A stretch of DNA of 64,000 nt from JBBRHH01 sp963788015 (GTDB lineage Bacteria > Planctomycetota > Phycisphaerae > Tepidisphaerales > Tepidisphaeraceae): the NCBI GenBank assembly GCA_963788015.1, contig CAWBEY010000003.1, positions 313,564-377,563 on the forward strand, read 5' to 3'. How positions within the stretch are numbered: position 1 is the stretch's first letter; each line of letters opens with the position of its first letter. The notes beneath the pieces were generated by a model. That model saw nothing but the letters and a program-made list of their open reading frames with translations, had not been told where the DNA came from and made no database searches. Both the position numbers and the translations under genes were made by a program. Positions 18,414-27,608 of this stretch are shown here, piece by piece.

Positions 18414-18691
18414 TCAATGATATCCACGATCTCCACATCCAGGGCGCCAGCCACTGTCCAACGGAAACAGACACGGTACTGATCGTTCACCCGGATGCTG
18501 TGCTGGCCGGCCCGTTCGCCCTTCAGCGCCTCCAGACGGTTGCCAGGAGGGACGCGCAGGTCATGGAGTTGCCGCGCGATCTGCAACTGCCGCAGCTTGC
18601 GTCGCGCCACCGACTCCATGCTGAGGAACCGTTTTACCCGCGCTCCGTTCGCCAGCGCCTGGGTGTCGGCGCACCTGAACGACAGGATCAT
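18414..18691 (-). CDS. higB: HigB-family toxin, 3' end shifted by one base
   Basis: RelE-superfamily mRNA interferase of the HigB type. MILSFRCADTQALANGARVKR..MESVARRKLRQL is followed by DLRVPPGNRLEALKG, QHSIRVNDQYRVCFRW and VEIVD. In the given sequence the frame runs on to 18359 into higA. However, family members end in VDYH-stop, and adding one T at GATAT (18421-18425) gives GAT TAT CAT TGA, ending the gene at 18414 beside the higA start. I annotate that end and treat the extension as a sequencing error. Confidence 0.82.
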
Positions 18692-18990
18692 CAGCTGATA
18701 GCAACGCGAGGCGACACTAAGGTCAATCGTGCTGGACGATGCTGAATCGGCCTGACATCCCCAGATAGTCATGTCGGTCTTGCCAAGATAGAATTGTCCG
18801 TTTGGTTGTATTCGGTGGATGGGGACCGCCCGGTTCAGCTATCCTCCTCCCACGCGCGGCTCCCCTCGCGCCGTCGAAGCCGGCGCACCGCCTGAACCTG
18901 CAATCCACCCTCCGCCCCAGAGGCCGGCGAAGGAAGAGCGGCCGGAAATTATGATTAACCCCTTGTTTTCTTCCCCGTTCCGAACCTGTC

Positions 18991-19648
18991 ATGCATAAAG
19001 CCACGAAATTGATTACCTCTGTCCTTGGAAGCGATGCCGTTCTGGGGCACTCAAAGATCAGCGCGCCGAAAGATTGAATTCTGGCGCAGGCGTCGAATCT
19101 ATGCGCCGAAGCAGCGCTTGGCCGTGTCACCGAGAACGTAGAACGTTTGGATTTATTGGGCATGCGACTCTTCGTGACAACGGCTGACAATCCGCGTATC
19201 TCTGAAGGTCTTTCGGAGGCCGACAGGGGAGGCACCTTTTGGATAGCCGCGCTCGTTTTGTCAGAATTGGACGTTCTACACTTTGCGGGGTTTCGTATGT
19301 CAAGCAAGCCCCGCGGCGACAACGTAAGCAACGGTAAAGTGAAAGCGGTCATAAATCCTAAGATCCTGGAAATGTTTCCAGATTTTTCGGAACGCGCCGC
19401 CAAAGAACTACTTGCGGCGCACGCTGACGCGTTAAGAGCAAGGCGGCCACAGAGTCATTGCGTTCGAAAGGCGTTGGAGAGCTGAAACGATCGATCCGCC
19501 AGATGTATCGCGTCTGCCCGTTCCATATTCTGTATGCGAGTCCTACAGGGTTGACCGCTTGGCTGAAATCGGCCTGTTCTGTAGAGGCGGCGAAGTTGAT
19601 CGCAAATCTCGTGTGGACGCTGTGTCCAGATCCGGAAGGGATCTTTGA
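18991..19648 (+). pseudogene. Unknown protein, interrupted by an in-frame stop and a frameshift
   Basis: Not recognised. From ATG 18991 the frame reads MHKATKLITSVLGSDAVLG...KISAPKD, then TGA at 19075-19077, then continues in the same frame as ILAQASNLCAEAALGRVTE through RLFVTTADNPRISEGLSE to a stop at 19485. Skipping one base near 19441 moves to a frame reading AGGHRVIAFERRWRAETIDP and YSVCESYRVDRLAEIG, ending at 19648. All segments have protein-like composition. Whether these are true mutations or read errors cannot be told; an independent gene beginning at 19147 is the simpler alternative. Confidence 0.4.
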
Positions 19649-19836
19649 GTCACCGGAGTCGATTGCGAAGGATGTTTGCCGGACGCGTGAATTTAGTCTC
19701 TGGTGGCGTTGAGCTTTTACCCGTCGCCCGCATTCGAATTCTCAATGACCCTTATCTTCTTCCGGACCTTTAGGTCGCATATGGGACGCACTAAGTTGTA
19801 CGAATTGCTAACGCGGGGAATCATGCGGGGTAAATT

Positions 19837-20196
19837 GTGACGGAGGCTGCGCAGGTGTGCAGGTGTATCTGCTTATGGCGTGGCGATCTTTGTGACGAGA
19901 ACTGGAACGTCTACTCTCTTGGTAATGCTGCTTTTGAAGATATACAAAGTGCCTCGAATGCGCACCATGCACTGCTTTCCAACAAGCCGGTGAGAGTTCA
20001 ACCGGCTCCAAACTACGTTGGTGCTGAGTGGTGGCTTTTAGTCGCAATTCATGCGGACAATCAGGGGACGGGGGAACCAGTTGATGCAATCGCGATCGAA
20101 TTAATTGACATGTTGGACCCGGAAAGTCCGTACGTTGAAAATTATTTTCCGGTTAGGCTTGATAATACTAATCTGGGCGAGCTAATTATTGCGTAA
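19837..20196 (+). CDS. Hypothetical protein
   Basis: 119 residues from a GTG at 19837, with GGGG a few bases before it. Acidic, containing NWNVYSLGNAAFEDIQSA, APNYVGAEWWLLVAIHADN and AIAIELIDMLDPESPYVENY. No family recognised. The base composition is more AT-rich than the neighbouring housekeeping genes, which suits an accessory gene. The region 20197-20435 after it is non-coding. Confidence 0.5.
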   Translation: MTEAAQVCRCICLWRGDLCDENWNVYSLGNAAFEDIQSASNAHHALLSNKPVRVQPAPNYVGAEWWLLVAIHADNQGTGEPVDAIAIELIDMLDPESPYVENYFPVRLDNTNLGELIIA

Positions 20197-20435
20197 ATCC
20201 CGCATTCTCCTATAGGCGGGTCACAAGCCGTTCAAACTGCGAATCGGAAGCTCCCTGGGGCCCGTCGGCCGCCCTTGTGAACCTCACCGCCGGGAAAAGA
20301 GAATAATTCGATGAAGTTCTGGGGCCAGCCGGTCGGGCAGGCGACAATAGCTTGTGGCCCCATTAGAGCCTGCCTTTGATGTCTCCCATTTTTGATTGTC
20401 CGCAGCTTGCGGCGTCCAGCTTTTCGCCCGAGTCC

Positions 20436-21583
20436 TCAGCCTGGACCGTTCCAACGTGGATCAGTTTCCTGCATGGGAGTGCCGACGGCGTTGGCAGACT
20501 TGTCGATGTATTTGATGGTCCCGCACATGTATGAGGAGAACGGGTTCTTCGGATCGACCAGATGAGCATTGGCGGCGATCCGGGCGAGGCCGTTGCAGAA
20601 TGGGGCGGCCGCATCGAACGCCGGCTTGATGGCATCTTCGCCTTTATGGTTGATGTAACCCCACTGGCCGCCGGTGTGCTCAAAATGCCTGTCGATACCA
20701 CCGATCCACAGCGCAAGCCCTTCAGAGAAGCTTGCGGCGATGTCAAAGCGGTTTGGAATGACCATTACGCCTGTCTTGTCAATGAAGCCGTAGGTTTTGC
20801 CCGACTTCACGCAGGCGAGGCCCTCGGAGAATTTCTCAACCGAGGCGAACTGTGGTTCCACGACAATTCCCGGACTGGTCGATGAAACCCCAGTCTCCAA
20901 CTTCGACGCCAAACTCATCCTTGTGCTTGTTCGTCATGATGGCGGCAAAGCCCTCTGCAAAGTCGCTCGCATCGTCAAACTTTCGCTCAATGGCAAACTT
21001 GCCGGATTTGTGATCGAATCCCATTTCCCGTTCTTCTGGACGGCGGAGAGTCCCTGTGAGAATGAGCGAGCGTGGCCGAACTGGGGCTGGATGATGAACT
21101 TTCCTGTCTTGTCCAGGAAACCATATTGACCCTCCTCGAAAACGCTGTCTTTGCCGCTAATGCTGGCCGCGGCAAGACCTCGGAGGATCACGCGCGCCGC
21201 TCGGGCCCACGAACTGTGGTTTGATGACCCATTGGCCTGACTTGTCAATATATCCGGAGCATGCGGCCTTCGGCCGCGATGGCGAGACCTTCGTGAAAGG
21301 GAAAGCCCAGCCGAATTGCGGGAATGGCGATTTTTCCACTTGGGCCGATGTAGCCGAATTTATGATCGATGATGAAGCAGGCGAGACCCTCGGTGAAGTC
21401 GCTCGCGGAGTCGAACTGAGGTTTAATAACAGTATTTCCGGCCGAGTCCATGTAGCCGATCTTGCCATCAACGGTTATCCGGAAGAGGGCAGGTTGGGTA
21501 GCGGCAACTTGAGATTCGGCCACGCCGGCCCGAGCCGCGAGCAAGACAGAGACGCTTAACACAGCGTGGAGACATCGGTTCAT
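20436..21583 (-). CDS. Secreted WG-repeat protein, several frameshifts
   Basis: About 380 residues once repaired. A signal peptide (MNRCLHAVLSVSVLLAARAG) is followed by at least six WG/YG repeats of the form G-Y/F-I/M-D-K/S-SG..VI-K/P-PQF...FSEGLA, for example GYMDSAGNTVIKPQFDSASD, GYIDKSGQWVIKPQF, GFLDKTGKFIIQPQF and GFIDKTGVMVIPNRFD. WG repeats form beta-propeller-like surface or periplasmic proteins of unknown role. The frame changes near 21255, 21170, 21000 and 20900. A copy with four real frameshifts but intact repeats in every segment is unlikely, so I read these as errors. Confidence 0.75.
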
Positions 21584-21942
21584 TTCCAGACCCTTCGAAT
21601 ATTATGGATCCATGTTAAGCACGTCAGCCGGGAACGGACAAGTGCGTTAGGCCTTCTCTATATTTCCACGGCCCACGCACTGAAGAAAAGAGGACGTCCT
21701 TCCTCGGGCGGCCTCAGGACCGCAGCGTGAACTCCAGGTCCAGCCGTTGCGCCGATCCTCAACTTCAAAATGCAGTGCAAATTGCGCGGCGTCGCGGGCG
21801 GCGGTGAGCATGAGGATGTCGCCTGGGGCTTGGGAGATTTTGACGTTCGCGTCACGTTCGCGTCACCTTTAGTTCGGTTGGATGTACTCAGCGCGGTTTT
21901 CGCCGTGAACTCGATTGCCAGGGCACCTTAAGTGCTTTTGCC
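21584..21942. other. Intergenic, possible gene remnant
   Basis: No intact gene. On the minus strand between about 21860 and 21670 one frame reads GDILMLTAARDAAQFALHF and RRNGWTWSSRCGPEAARG, which looks like part of a protein, but it has no start and no partner segments. A tandem 11-bp direct repeat (GTTCGCGTCAC twice) lies at about 21845-21868. Confidence 0.35.
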
Positions 21943-22782
21943 TTAATACAAAATCCCTCGCCCAATCACCTGCCACAACACTGACTGTTCCGCCCCCTGG
22001 TAGCTCGTCTTCGTAATCGAGCACTTGGTCCAGTTCCCTTTCTCATCATACTCATACGCGTACTTCATCTTCTCCACCGTCTTGTAAACCCCCGGCTTGC
22101 CCGGCGGCCCGAAGCTGCGGTTGGCCTTCTCCTGCGAATCCAGAAACCCCTTTTCGTTGTACACGCACTTATACCGGAACGAGCTCATCCCCGAATCATC
22201 CAGCTTCCCTTCCATGATCTCATCCCACCGCCCCTTCTCGTCATACTTGATCGTCGCCATCACCGGCTCGGCCGTTATCGCTCCATCGCCCACCGAAAGC
22301 TTCGTCGGCATCATCTTCTCATTGAGTTCGGCCGTCGCGTGCTGCAAGAGTGTTCCCTTCGGATCGCGTTCCTCCACCTTGCACGTCTTGCCATCCTCGG
22401 AATACTTCAACTTGTAAATCGCCACAGGATCCGGCCCCAAGTTGTAAACCACCACCTCCGCCAGCCGCCCTTTTTCATATTTCAACTTCAACGGCCGCTC
22501 TGTCACCTTCCCGTCGTCCGTCGCCAGCCCCGCCATTTCAACCAGACTCCCGGCATCATCGAATGTATATCGAGTTGCCAGCATCCGATTCTCCACCGGC
22601 TTTCCATCACGAATGGTGATCAGCACCGGCCGTACATCAATGGTTTTCACCTTCCCCACCACCTCAATTGGCTCCCACACCGCAATCCGCCCAGAAAACG
22701 GCAGAGAATAAGGGTCGGCCAATGCCACCGACGGCAGCAGAATCACCAACGCCGCTATACTTGCCTTGAGTGGAATCATCAT
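21943..22782 (-). CDS. Secreted protein with YD-like repeats, unknown function
   Basis: 279 residues with a signal peptide (MMIPLKASIAALVILLPSVALA). The rest is strand-rich with repeated Y-x-[DE]-x-G motifs: TRYTFDDAGSLVEM, KLKYSEDGKTCKVEE, TIKYDEKGRWDEI, CVYNEKGFLDSQ and YEYDEKGNWTKCSI. This resembles the RHS/YD-type hairpins found in outer-surface proteins of Bacteroidetes and planctomycetes, but the repeat count is low. Intact. Confidence 0.75.
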   Translation of the reverse strand: MMIPLKASIAALVILLPSVALADPYSLPFSGRIAVWEPIEVVGKVKTIDVRPVLITIRDGKPVENRMLATRYTFDDAGSLVEMAGLATDDGKVTERPLKLKYEKGRLAEVVVYNLGPDPVAIYKLKYSEDGKTCKVEERDPKGTLLQHATAELNEKMMPTKLSVGDGAITAEPVMATIKYDEKGRWDEIMEGKLDDSGMSSFRYKCVYNEKGFLDSQEKANRSFGPPGKPGVYKTVEKMKYAYEYDEKGNWTKCSITKTSYQGAEQSVLWQVIGRGILY

Positions 22783-23242
22783 ATCCCCGGATCATGCCAC
22801 ACCGCCGCCCGACGGGTCAACTCGCGGTCTAACCCATGTCTGCTGACGGGAAGGGTTGTCCTTGCTTGTTGCCATTGAACCGTGCGTTGAAGTTACCACT
22901 ACTGGCCGGTGTGGGTTAGCGCGATGTCAGGGCATTGGGAAGGATCCCGATTGACGTCGAGGCGTGTTTTTGCCGTTTTTGGCACGGTTACTATGAAGCC
23001 GTCGCTAGAGCGGGTTGGGCCGCACCCAACGGGAACCAGCATAAGGTCGGCACATACTCGGCATGGTGGGGTCAACGTTTGAGACACCGCCATCAAGACG
23101 TTCGAGGTTGCGCCCGTCGGCGCGTTGGAAACCTGCATGAATGTCGGGGATAGTCGCCCGGCGTTCAACGGATTGAACAATGTCGTGAGTAGTGTCCACG
23201 TGGGCACATACCGCGTTTTCCGAAATCCAGCGGTTCACGAAA
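22783..23242. other. Intergenic region, no supported gene
   Basis: 460 bp. Open frames on both strands overlap (minus 22899-23207; plus approximately 23085-23250 reading PVGALETCMNVGDSRPAFNG) and neither has a start signal or a recognisable domain. I cannot choose between them. Confidence 0.4.
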
Positions 23243-24052
23243 TCACGTGATGGATAGGTTGTAGTTGGTGTCGCCGGTGACGTGCTGGACGCTGAGGTAG
23301 TAGATGCCGGCGTGGAGGGTGGCGGTGATGGTTTCGGGGGTGGTTCCGGTTTCGTGGGAGGCGGCGAGGGTGCGGCCGGCGGAGTTTATCAGGATTAGGT
23401 CGGCGTTGTCGGACAGGGCGTCCAGGGAGATGCCGATGGTTTTGGTGGTGCCCAGGACGAAGCGGTAGACGTCGCTGACGTCAGATGTGCCGACGAAGTC
23501 CGTGACGGTTTTGGCGGTGGCGGCGATTCGGCCGAGATTGAAGGCGGTTGGGCGGGTGCTGCCGGCGTAGTCGGGGGTGAGGGTGAGCTGGTAGGCGGTG
23601 TTTTGGTTACCGGTGATTTTGATGGCGTAGTTGCCGGGGGGGAGGCGGCGCAGGGAAATTTGGCCGGCGCTCAGGGCGGAGGCGCCGGCGGCGCGAAGGA
23701 CGATGCCGCGGCCGTTGATGATTTTCATCACCTGGACGGCGGCACCGGCGGAAAGGCCGTCGAGGCGGGTGAGGAGATTGGCGCGGGAGGAGAGGTTAAA
23801 GCGGTAGAAGTCGGCGTTATCGGACGGGCTCAGCGAGCCTTGTTGCTGCGTCTGGCCGGCGAGGAGGCCGAGATTATCGGCGGTGGAGAGGGTGTCGCCG
23901 GGGGTCCTGGTGTGGGGCAGGGCGACGTGGGGCGTGGGGGCGTGGGGCAGGGTGGCGCTGCGGAGGGTGCGGGATTCGAGCTCATCCATTAGCGGGCGTG
24001 TTGGAGTGTGGGGAGGGAGCATGGGCCGATAAGAGCGTGGCGAAAAGTGCAT
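23243..24052 (-). CDS. LEPR-type surface protein with two PPC-like domains
   Basis: About 269 residues. The N-terminus has LMDELESRTLRSATLPH (residues 21-37), a variant of the planctomycete LEPR-XLL motif. Two prepeptidase-C-terminal-like beta domains follow: DNADFYRFNLSSRANLLTRL...LPPGNYAIKITGN, and DVSDVYRFVLGTTKTIGISL...LHAGIYYLSVQHVTGDTNYN, each with the pattern D.Y.F.L....G.Y.L. No catalytic domain. ATG 24052 is chosen; the frame is open to 24115. Confidence 0.7.
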   Translation of the reverse strand: MHFSPRSYRPMLPPHTPTRPLMDELESRTLRSATLPHAPTPHVALPHTRTPGDTLSTADNLGLLAGQTQQQGSLSPSDNADFYRFNLSSRANLLTRLDGLSAGAAVQVMKIINGRGIVLRAAGASALSAGQISLRRLPPGNYAIKITGNQNTAYQLTLTPDYAGSTRPTAFNLGRIAATAKTVTDFVGTSDVSDVYRFVLGTTKTIGISLDALSDNADLILINSAGRTLAASHETGTTPETITATLHAGIYYLSVQHVTGDTNYNLSIT

Positions 24053-24445
24053 AGGCTCATCTTCGTCACAAATGCTCAGGCCGCTTGAGTTGATGTTCGG
24101 CCCGCTCGTTCGCAATACGCCAGGCGAGCACTGTCAACCATAATGTAATTCATATTGGCACGGGGTTGTGGAATTCTGTTCCGAGCGGCCCGGGCCATAA
24201 TAATCGGACGTTGGTTACCGGACTCTTCTATACGGGGCGGTGCGCGGGCAATCTATGATGGGCTGAGTGCTCCGATAACTAGAATTCTATAATTAATTTC
24301 TGGACGTTCCAAGCTGCCGGACGCTGCAATACAAGTGCTTTCGGACGCTGTAACTGGCTGGTAAAGCAGGATGATATGGGCTTTGCGCATGAATATTTGA
24401 AGTGTAGAGATGACGATGAACTTATCAGGTCGGTTTGGAAATTAT

Positions 24446-24474
24446 AGAGACGTCTTGTATACTTGGACGTCTCT
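24446..24474 (+). promoter_or_regulatory. Hairpin in the leader of the PEP-CTERM gene
   Basis: A perfect 9-bp stem, AGAGACGTC and GACGTCTCT, with an 11-base loop, about 100 bp before the ATG at 24576. The surrounding gap (24053-24575) has no gene; it is AT-rich with paired CGGACGCTG repeats near 24310 and 24345. No known riboswitch class matches. It could be an operator or an RNA element. Confidence 0.5.
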
Positions 24475-24575
24475 CGGGCTATAGTTGTGTTCGTCCGGTT
24501 TCGTCTGGCTGGCAAGATATCGTTTGCTTTTTGGGAAGTGGAATTGAACGAGGGCTCTTGCTGGTGGAGTGGCGC

Positions 24576-25412
24576 ATGGATATTCGTAAAAAACTGGCTG
24601 GGCTTGCGGTCGCTGCGGCGTCGGTTGTGATTCCCGCATCGGCGCAGGCCAAGCTGATAGCGCAGGAAAGCTTCAACTACGCGCCGGGTGCGCTGGGGCC
24701 AAACAATGGCGGGACGGGTTGGACGGGCGGGTGGTATGGGGCGACGGGCGTGAACATGGTTACGGCTGGCGGGTTTAGCTGGGCGGGGATGACGACATCT
24801 GGGAACAAGGCACGCACGGGGGGGAACGATCAAAACGAATGGCGAAAGCTTCCGGCCACCTACGGCGGGCCTAACGGGGGAACAATCTGGGTGAGCTTTA
24901 TTGGGAAAGGGGACACGACCGCGCCGCCGGAATATCCGACGAGTTATGCGGGATTGTCGCTGTTCAGCGGGCCGAACAGCGAGCCGCTGTTCATGGGCAA
25001 GCCGACGCTGCACGACAACTGGGGCTGGGACGACGATCGCAATAAGACGCCGGTGCAGACGAATATTCCGTTCACGGAGGAGCACCTGTTTGTGTATCGG
25101 ATCGACTTTGGGGCGACGGCCGAGCAGGTGCGGATGTTTGTGGATCCGGCTCCCAATGTAATTCCGCTGAATTCGACAGCCGTTTTGACAAGTACCAATT
25201 GGGCGCCGTTTAGCTTTGACAGAATTCGAATCGCGTCGGGTTGTGATCCTGATCCGCAGGTGAGCATCGACGAGATTAAGATTGGAACGACCTTTACCGA
25301 TGTAGGGCCGCTGGTTGTGTCGGCGGTGCCGGAACCTGGCAGTCTTTCAATTATCAGTCTTGGTGTGGTTTTGTTACGCCGGCGGCGGCGTGACGGTTCG
25401 GGCGGGGAATGA
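24576..25412 (+). CDS. PEP-CTERM exoprotein
   Basis: 278 residues. Signal peptide MDIRKKLAGLAVAAASVVIPASAQA, then a beta-sandwich-like body beginning KLIAQESFNYAPGALGPNN and containing EEHLFVYRIDFG, typical of planctomycete PEP-CTERM proteins related to concanavalin-like lectin folds. The C-terminus is a full sorting signal: VPEPGSLSIISLGVVLL followed by RRRRRDG. It should be processed by exosortase EpsH/XrtA-type machinery, none of which is in this window. GGAG lies 6 bases before the ATG. Intact. Confidence 0.9.
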   Translation: MDIRKKLAGLAVAAASVVIPASAQAKLIAQESFNYAPGALGPNNGGTGWTGGWYGATGVNMVTAGGFSWAGMTTSGNKARTGGNDQNEWRKLPATYGGPNGGTIWVSFIGKGDTTAPPEYPTSYAGLSLFSGPNSEPLFMGKPTLHDNWGWDDDRNKTPVQTNIPFTEEHLFVYRIDFGATAEQVRMFVDPAPNVIPLNSTAVLTSTNWAPFSFDRIRIASGCDPDPQVSIDEIKIGTTFTDVGPLVVSAVPEPGSLSIISLGVVLLRRRRRDGSGGE

Positions 25413-25638
25413 TTTTTTGGGATTGGGGTGGGGGTGTGCTCGAGCGTATTAAATTTAGAAGGTGTGCTTTGCACGCGGGGATGGGGATGGTGGGCGGTGC
25501 AGACCCTACCATCATCTACTTTGAAATAGGGCAGTGCCGCAGCGAAAGATTACGGCTGGGCGGACCCTGCGATCGCTGATAGGCGTGGAGCAGGAAGGAT
25601 CCAGAGCCACTGGGGATAAGAAAGAGCCCTCACCCCAA

Positions 25639-25664
25639 CCCTCTCCCGGAATACCGGGAGAGGG
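25639..25664. repeat. Palindromic element, perfect 11-bp stem
   Basis: CCCTCTCCCGG, a 4-base loop AATA, and CCGGGAGAGGG. It is preceded by CCCTCACCCCAA and followed by GGAAAGAG, a context widely seen around dispersed palindromes of this kind in GC-rich bacteria. It lies in the otherwise empty 328-bp gap between the convergent PEP-CTERM and DUF4149 genes and could serve as a bidirectional terminator. Confidence 0.7.
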
Positions 25665-25740
25665 GGAAAGAGAAGCTGGCGTACCGGCGAGGGCGAAGGA
25701 GAAGCGGGTGAAGGTGCAAGCATTGCCGTGGGCGAGGCGT

Positions 25741-26199
25741 CTATCGTCGGCTGTTGGTTGTTTGAGTTAGTCCTGTGGGGAGCGTGCATCCGGCAAATAG
25801 CAGGGCGGCGGCTTCGGTCATGTAGGTGACCATGGACATCGCGTGCAGGCGGCGGAACTGGGGGTCGTGGATTTGTGCGGATAGGCGCAGTTCTTCGAGG
25901 TGGGGTGTGACGTAGTAGCCGGAAAATAATGCGCCTGCGAAGGCGATGGTCAGCAGGATGAAGAGGGCGGTGACGGATCGGGAAGGCGTGGCTTGGCGCC
26001 AGAAGAATGTCGCGACCAGTGCGGCCGCCGCGAGGCCGATCTGGTAGCGGGCGAAGAGCATGAAGAGGTGTGGGGCGGCCTGGGCGCCAAGATCGTGGTC
26101 GATGCTGAAAAGTTTCTGGACGAAGATGAAGAGGGAGATGACCCCGCCGAACCACAAGCCCCAGGCGAGGGTGGCGGCCGTGGCGATGATAGTTTTCAT
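25741..26199 (-). CDS. DUF4149-type membrane protein
   Basis: 152 residues with four membrane segments (TIIATAATLAWGLWFGGVIS, YQIGLAAAALVATFF, SVTALFILLTIAFAGALFSG, MVTYMTEAAALLFAGC). The start WGLWFGGVISLFIFVQKLF and the polar HLEELR between segments fit DUF4149/TMEM205-like proteins of unknown function. ATG 26199 is chosen for the membrane start; the frame runs on to 26295 over the gdhA 3' end. It follows gdhA with 14 bp between them and is probably co-transcribed. Confidence 0.7.
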   Translation of the reverse strand: MKTIIATAATLAWGLWFGGVISLFIFVQKLFSIDHDLGAQAAPHLFMLFARYQIGLAAAALVATFFWRQATPSRSVTALFILLTIAFAGALFSGYYVTPHLEELRLSAQIHDPQFRRLHAMSMVTYMTEAAALLFAGCTLPTGLTQTTNSRR

Positions 26200-26213
26200 G
26201 GCGTACTTTCGGA

Positions 26214-27497
26214 TTAAGGAAACAGCCCCTTCATTTCGCAGGCGCTGGCGACGCGGCTGATGGCGATGGTGTAGGCGGCGGTGCGGTAGTCGCAATCGGC
26301 TTCATCGGCCTTGGCGTTCACTTCATCGAACGCTTTTTCCATGACGCGCTGGAGTTCATCCTGCACGCGCTTTAAATCCCAGAAGAAATTCTGCATGCCC
26401 TGGACCCACTCGAAATAGGAGACGGTGACGCCGCCGGCGTTGGCGAGGATATCGGGAAGGATGGTGACGCCGGCGTCGCGGAGTATTTCGTCGGCGGCGG
26501 GCGTGATGGGGCCGTTGGCGGCCTCGACGACGGTGTGGGCCTTGACGAGGGGTGCAACTTCGACGTCGACGGTATTTTCCATGGCGGCGGGGATGAGGAC
26601 ATCGCAATCGCAGACGAGGAGTTCCTGATTGGAGATGGCGTCGCCGCCGGGGAAATCGGTCAGGACGCCATGCTGGCGGTAGTAGCGGCCGGCGGCTTCG
26701 ATGTCGATGCCGGATTGATCATAGATACCGCCTTCCTTGGCGCTGATGGCGACGACGGTTGCGCCGCGGGCGTCGAGCAGGCGGGCCGTGTGGAAGCCGA
26801 CGTTGCCGAAACCCTGGACGGCGACCCGCACGTCGGTGAAGCCTTTGTTTTGGGTTTGGAGGAACTTGCGCAGGATGTTCATGACGCCCCGGCCGGTGGC
26901 TTCTTCTCGGCCGACGGAACCGCCGAGGCTTACGGGCTTGCCGGTGACGACGGCGAGTTCCTGATGCCCGACCATCATGGAGTAGGTGTCGAGGACCCAG
27001 GCCATGATTTGAGAATCGGTGCCGGCGTCGGGGGCGGGGATGTCTTCGGTGGGGCCGATGATGGGCATGATTTCGCTGGTGTAGCGGCGGGTGAGGTGCT
27101 GTTTTTCGCGCATGGAGAGCTTGCGCGGATCGCAAACCACGCCGCCCTTCGCGCCGCCGTAGGGGAGATCGACGAGAGCGTTTTTCCAGGTTTGGAGCAT
27201 GGCCAGGGCCATGACTTCGTCGAGGTTGACGGAGGTGTCGAAGCGGATGCCGCCTTTGAATGGGCCGCGGGCGTTGTTGTGTTGGCAGCGATAGCCGGTG
27301 AAGACCTGAATTTTGCCATCGTCCATGGCGACGGGGCAACTGACGGTGAGGACGCGTTTGGGGGCGGAGAGGACCTGCCGCCAGAGGGCGGGCAGGTTCA
27401 TGGTTTTGTAGACGCGGTCGAAGTAGAGGTGGGCGTGCTGCCAGAATTCAGAATGCTTTTCAGCAACCGGGTGAAGCAGATCGGTCTTGGCGGTCAT
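26214..27497 (-). CDS. gdhA: Glutamate dehydrogenase (Glu/Leu/Phe/Val family)
   Basis: Oxidative deamination of glutamate to 2-oxoglutarate, or the reverse. The substrate-site motifs are GYRCQHNNARGPFKGGIRF and LVDLPYGGAKGGV with the catalytic Lys, and DIPAPDAGTDSQIMAW with the Asp. The nucleotide fold is VAVQGFGNVGFHTARLL; the last strand residue before the acidic position reads VVAIS, giving no clear NAD or NADP preference. 427 residues, intact, typical GudB-like length. No ammonium transporter nearby. Confidence 0.93.
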   Translation of the reverse strand: MTAKTDLLHPVAEKHSEFWQHAHLYFDRVYKTMNLPALWRQVLSAPKRVLTVSCPVAMDDGKIQVFTGYRCQHNNARGPFKGGIRFDTSVNLDEVMALAMLQTWKNALVDLPYGGAKGGVVCDPRKLSMREKQHLTRRYTSEIMPIIGPTEDIPAPDAGTDSQIMAWVLDTYSMMVGHQELAVVTGKPVSLGGSVGREEATGRGVMNILRKFLQTQNKGFTDVRVAVQGFGNVGFHTARLLDARGATVVAISAKEGGIYDQSGIDIEAAGRYYRQHGVLTDFPGGDAISNQELLVCDCDVLIPAAMENTVDVEVAPLVKAHTVVEAANGPITPAADEILRDAGVTILPDILANAGGVTVSYFEWVQGMQNFFWDLKRVQDELQRVMEKAFDEVNAKADEADCDYRTAAYTIAISRVASACEMKGLFP

Positions 27498-27608
27498 GTA
27501 TCTACTGTAGTCGCACTAAACGCGACAGGGTAGCGCAGGAGGTTGGGGCGGCGCGCAGCGGGAGCGGGACTGGAAGCGGGTGCGCAATTTGTTGAGGCAG
27601 AGACGGGA

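Noticed and set aside
19075..19077. Selenocysteine TGA
   Set aside because: No downstream selenocysteine element seen and no selenoprotein family matches; a simple error or mutation is likelier.
18723..19403. Minus-strand ORF of 226 codons
   Set aside because: Arg/Ser-rich composition without start signal, overlapping the better-looking plus-strand coding segments.
26535..27533. 332-codon plus-strand open frame over gdhA
   Set aside because: Fully antisense to an intact, unmistakable glutamate dehydrogenase; no start signal and Gly/Val/Asp/Ala composition typical of a shadow.
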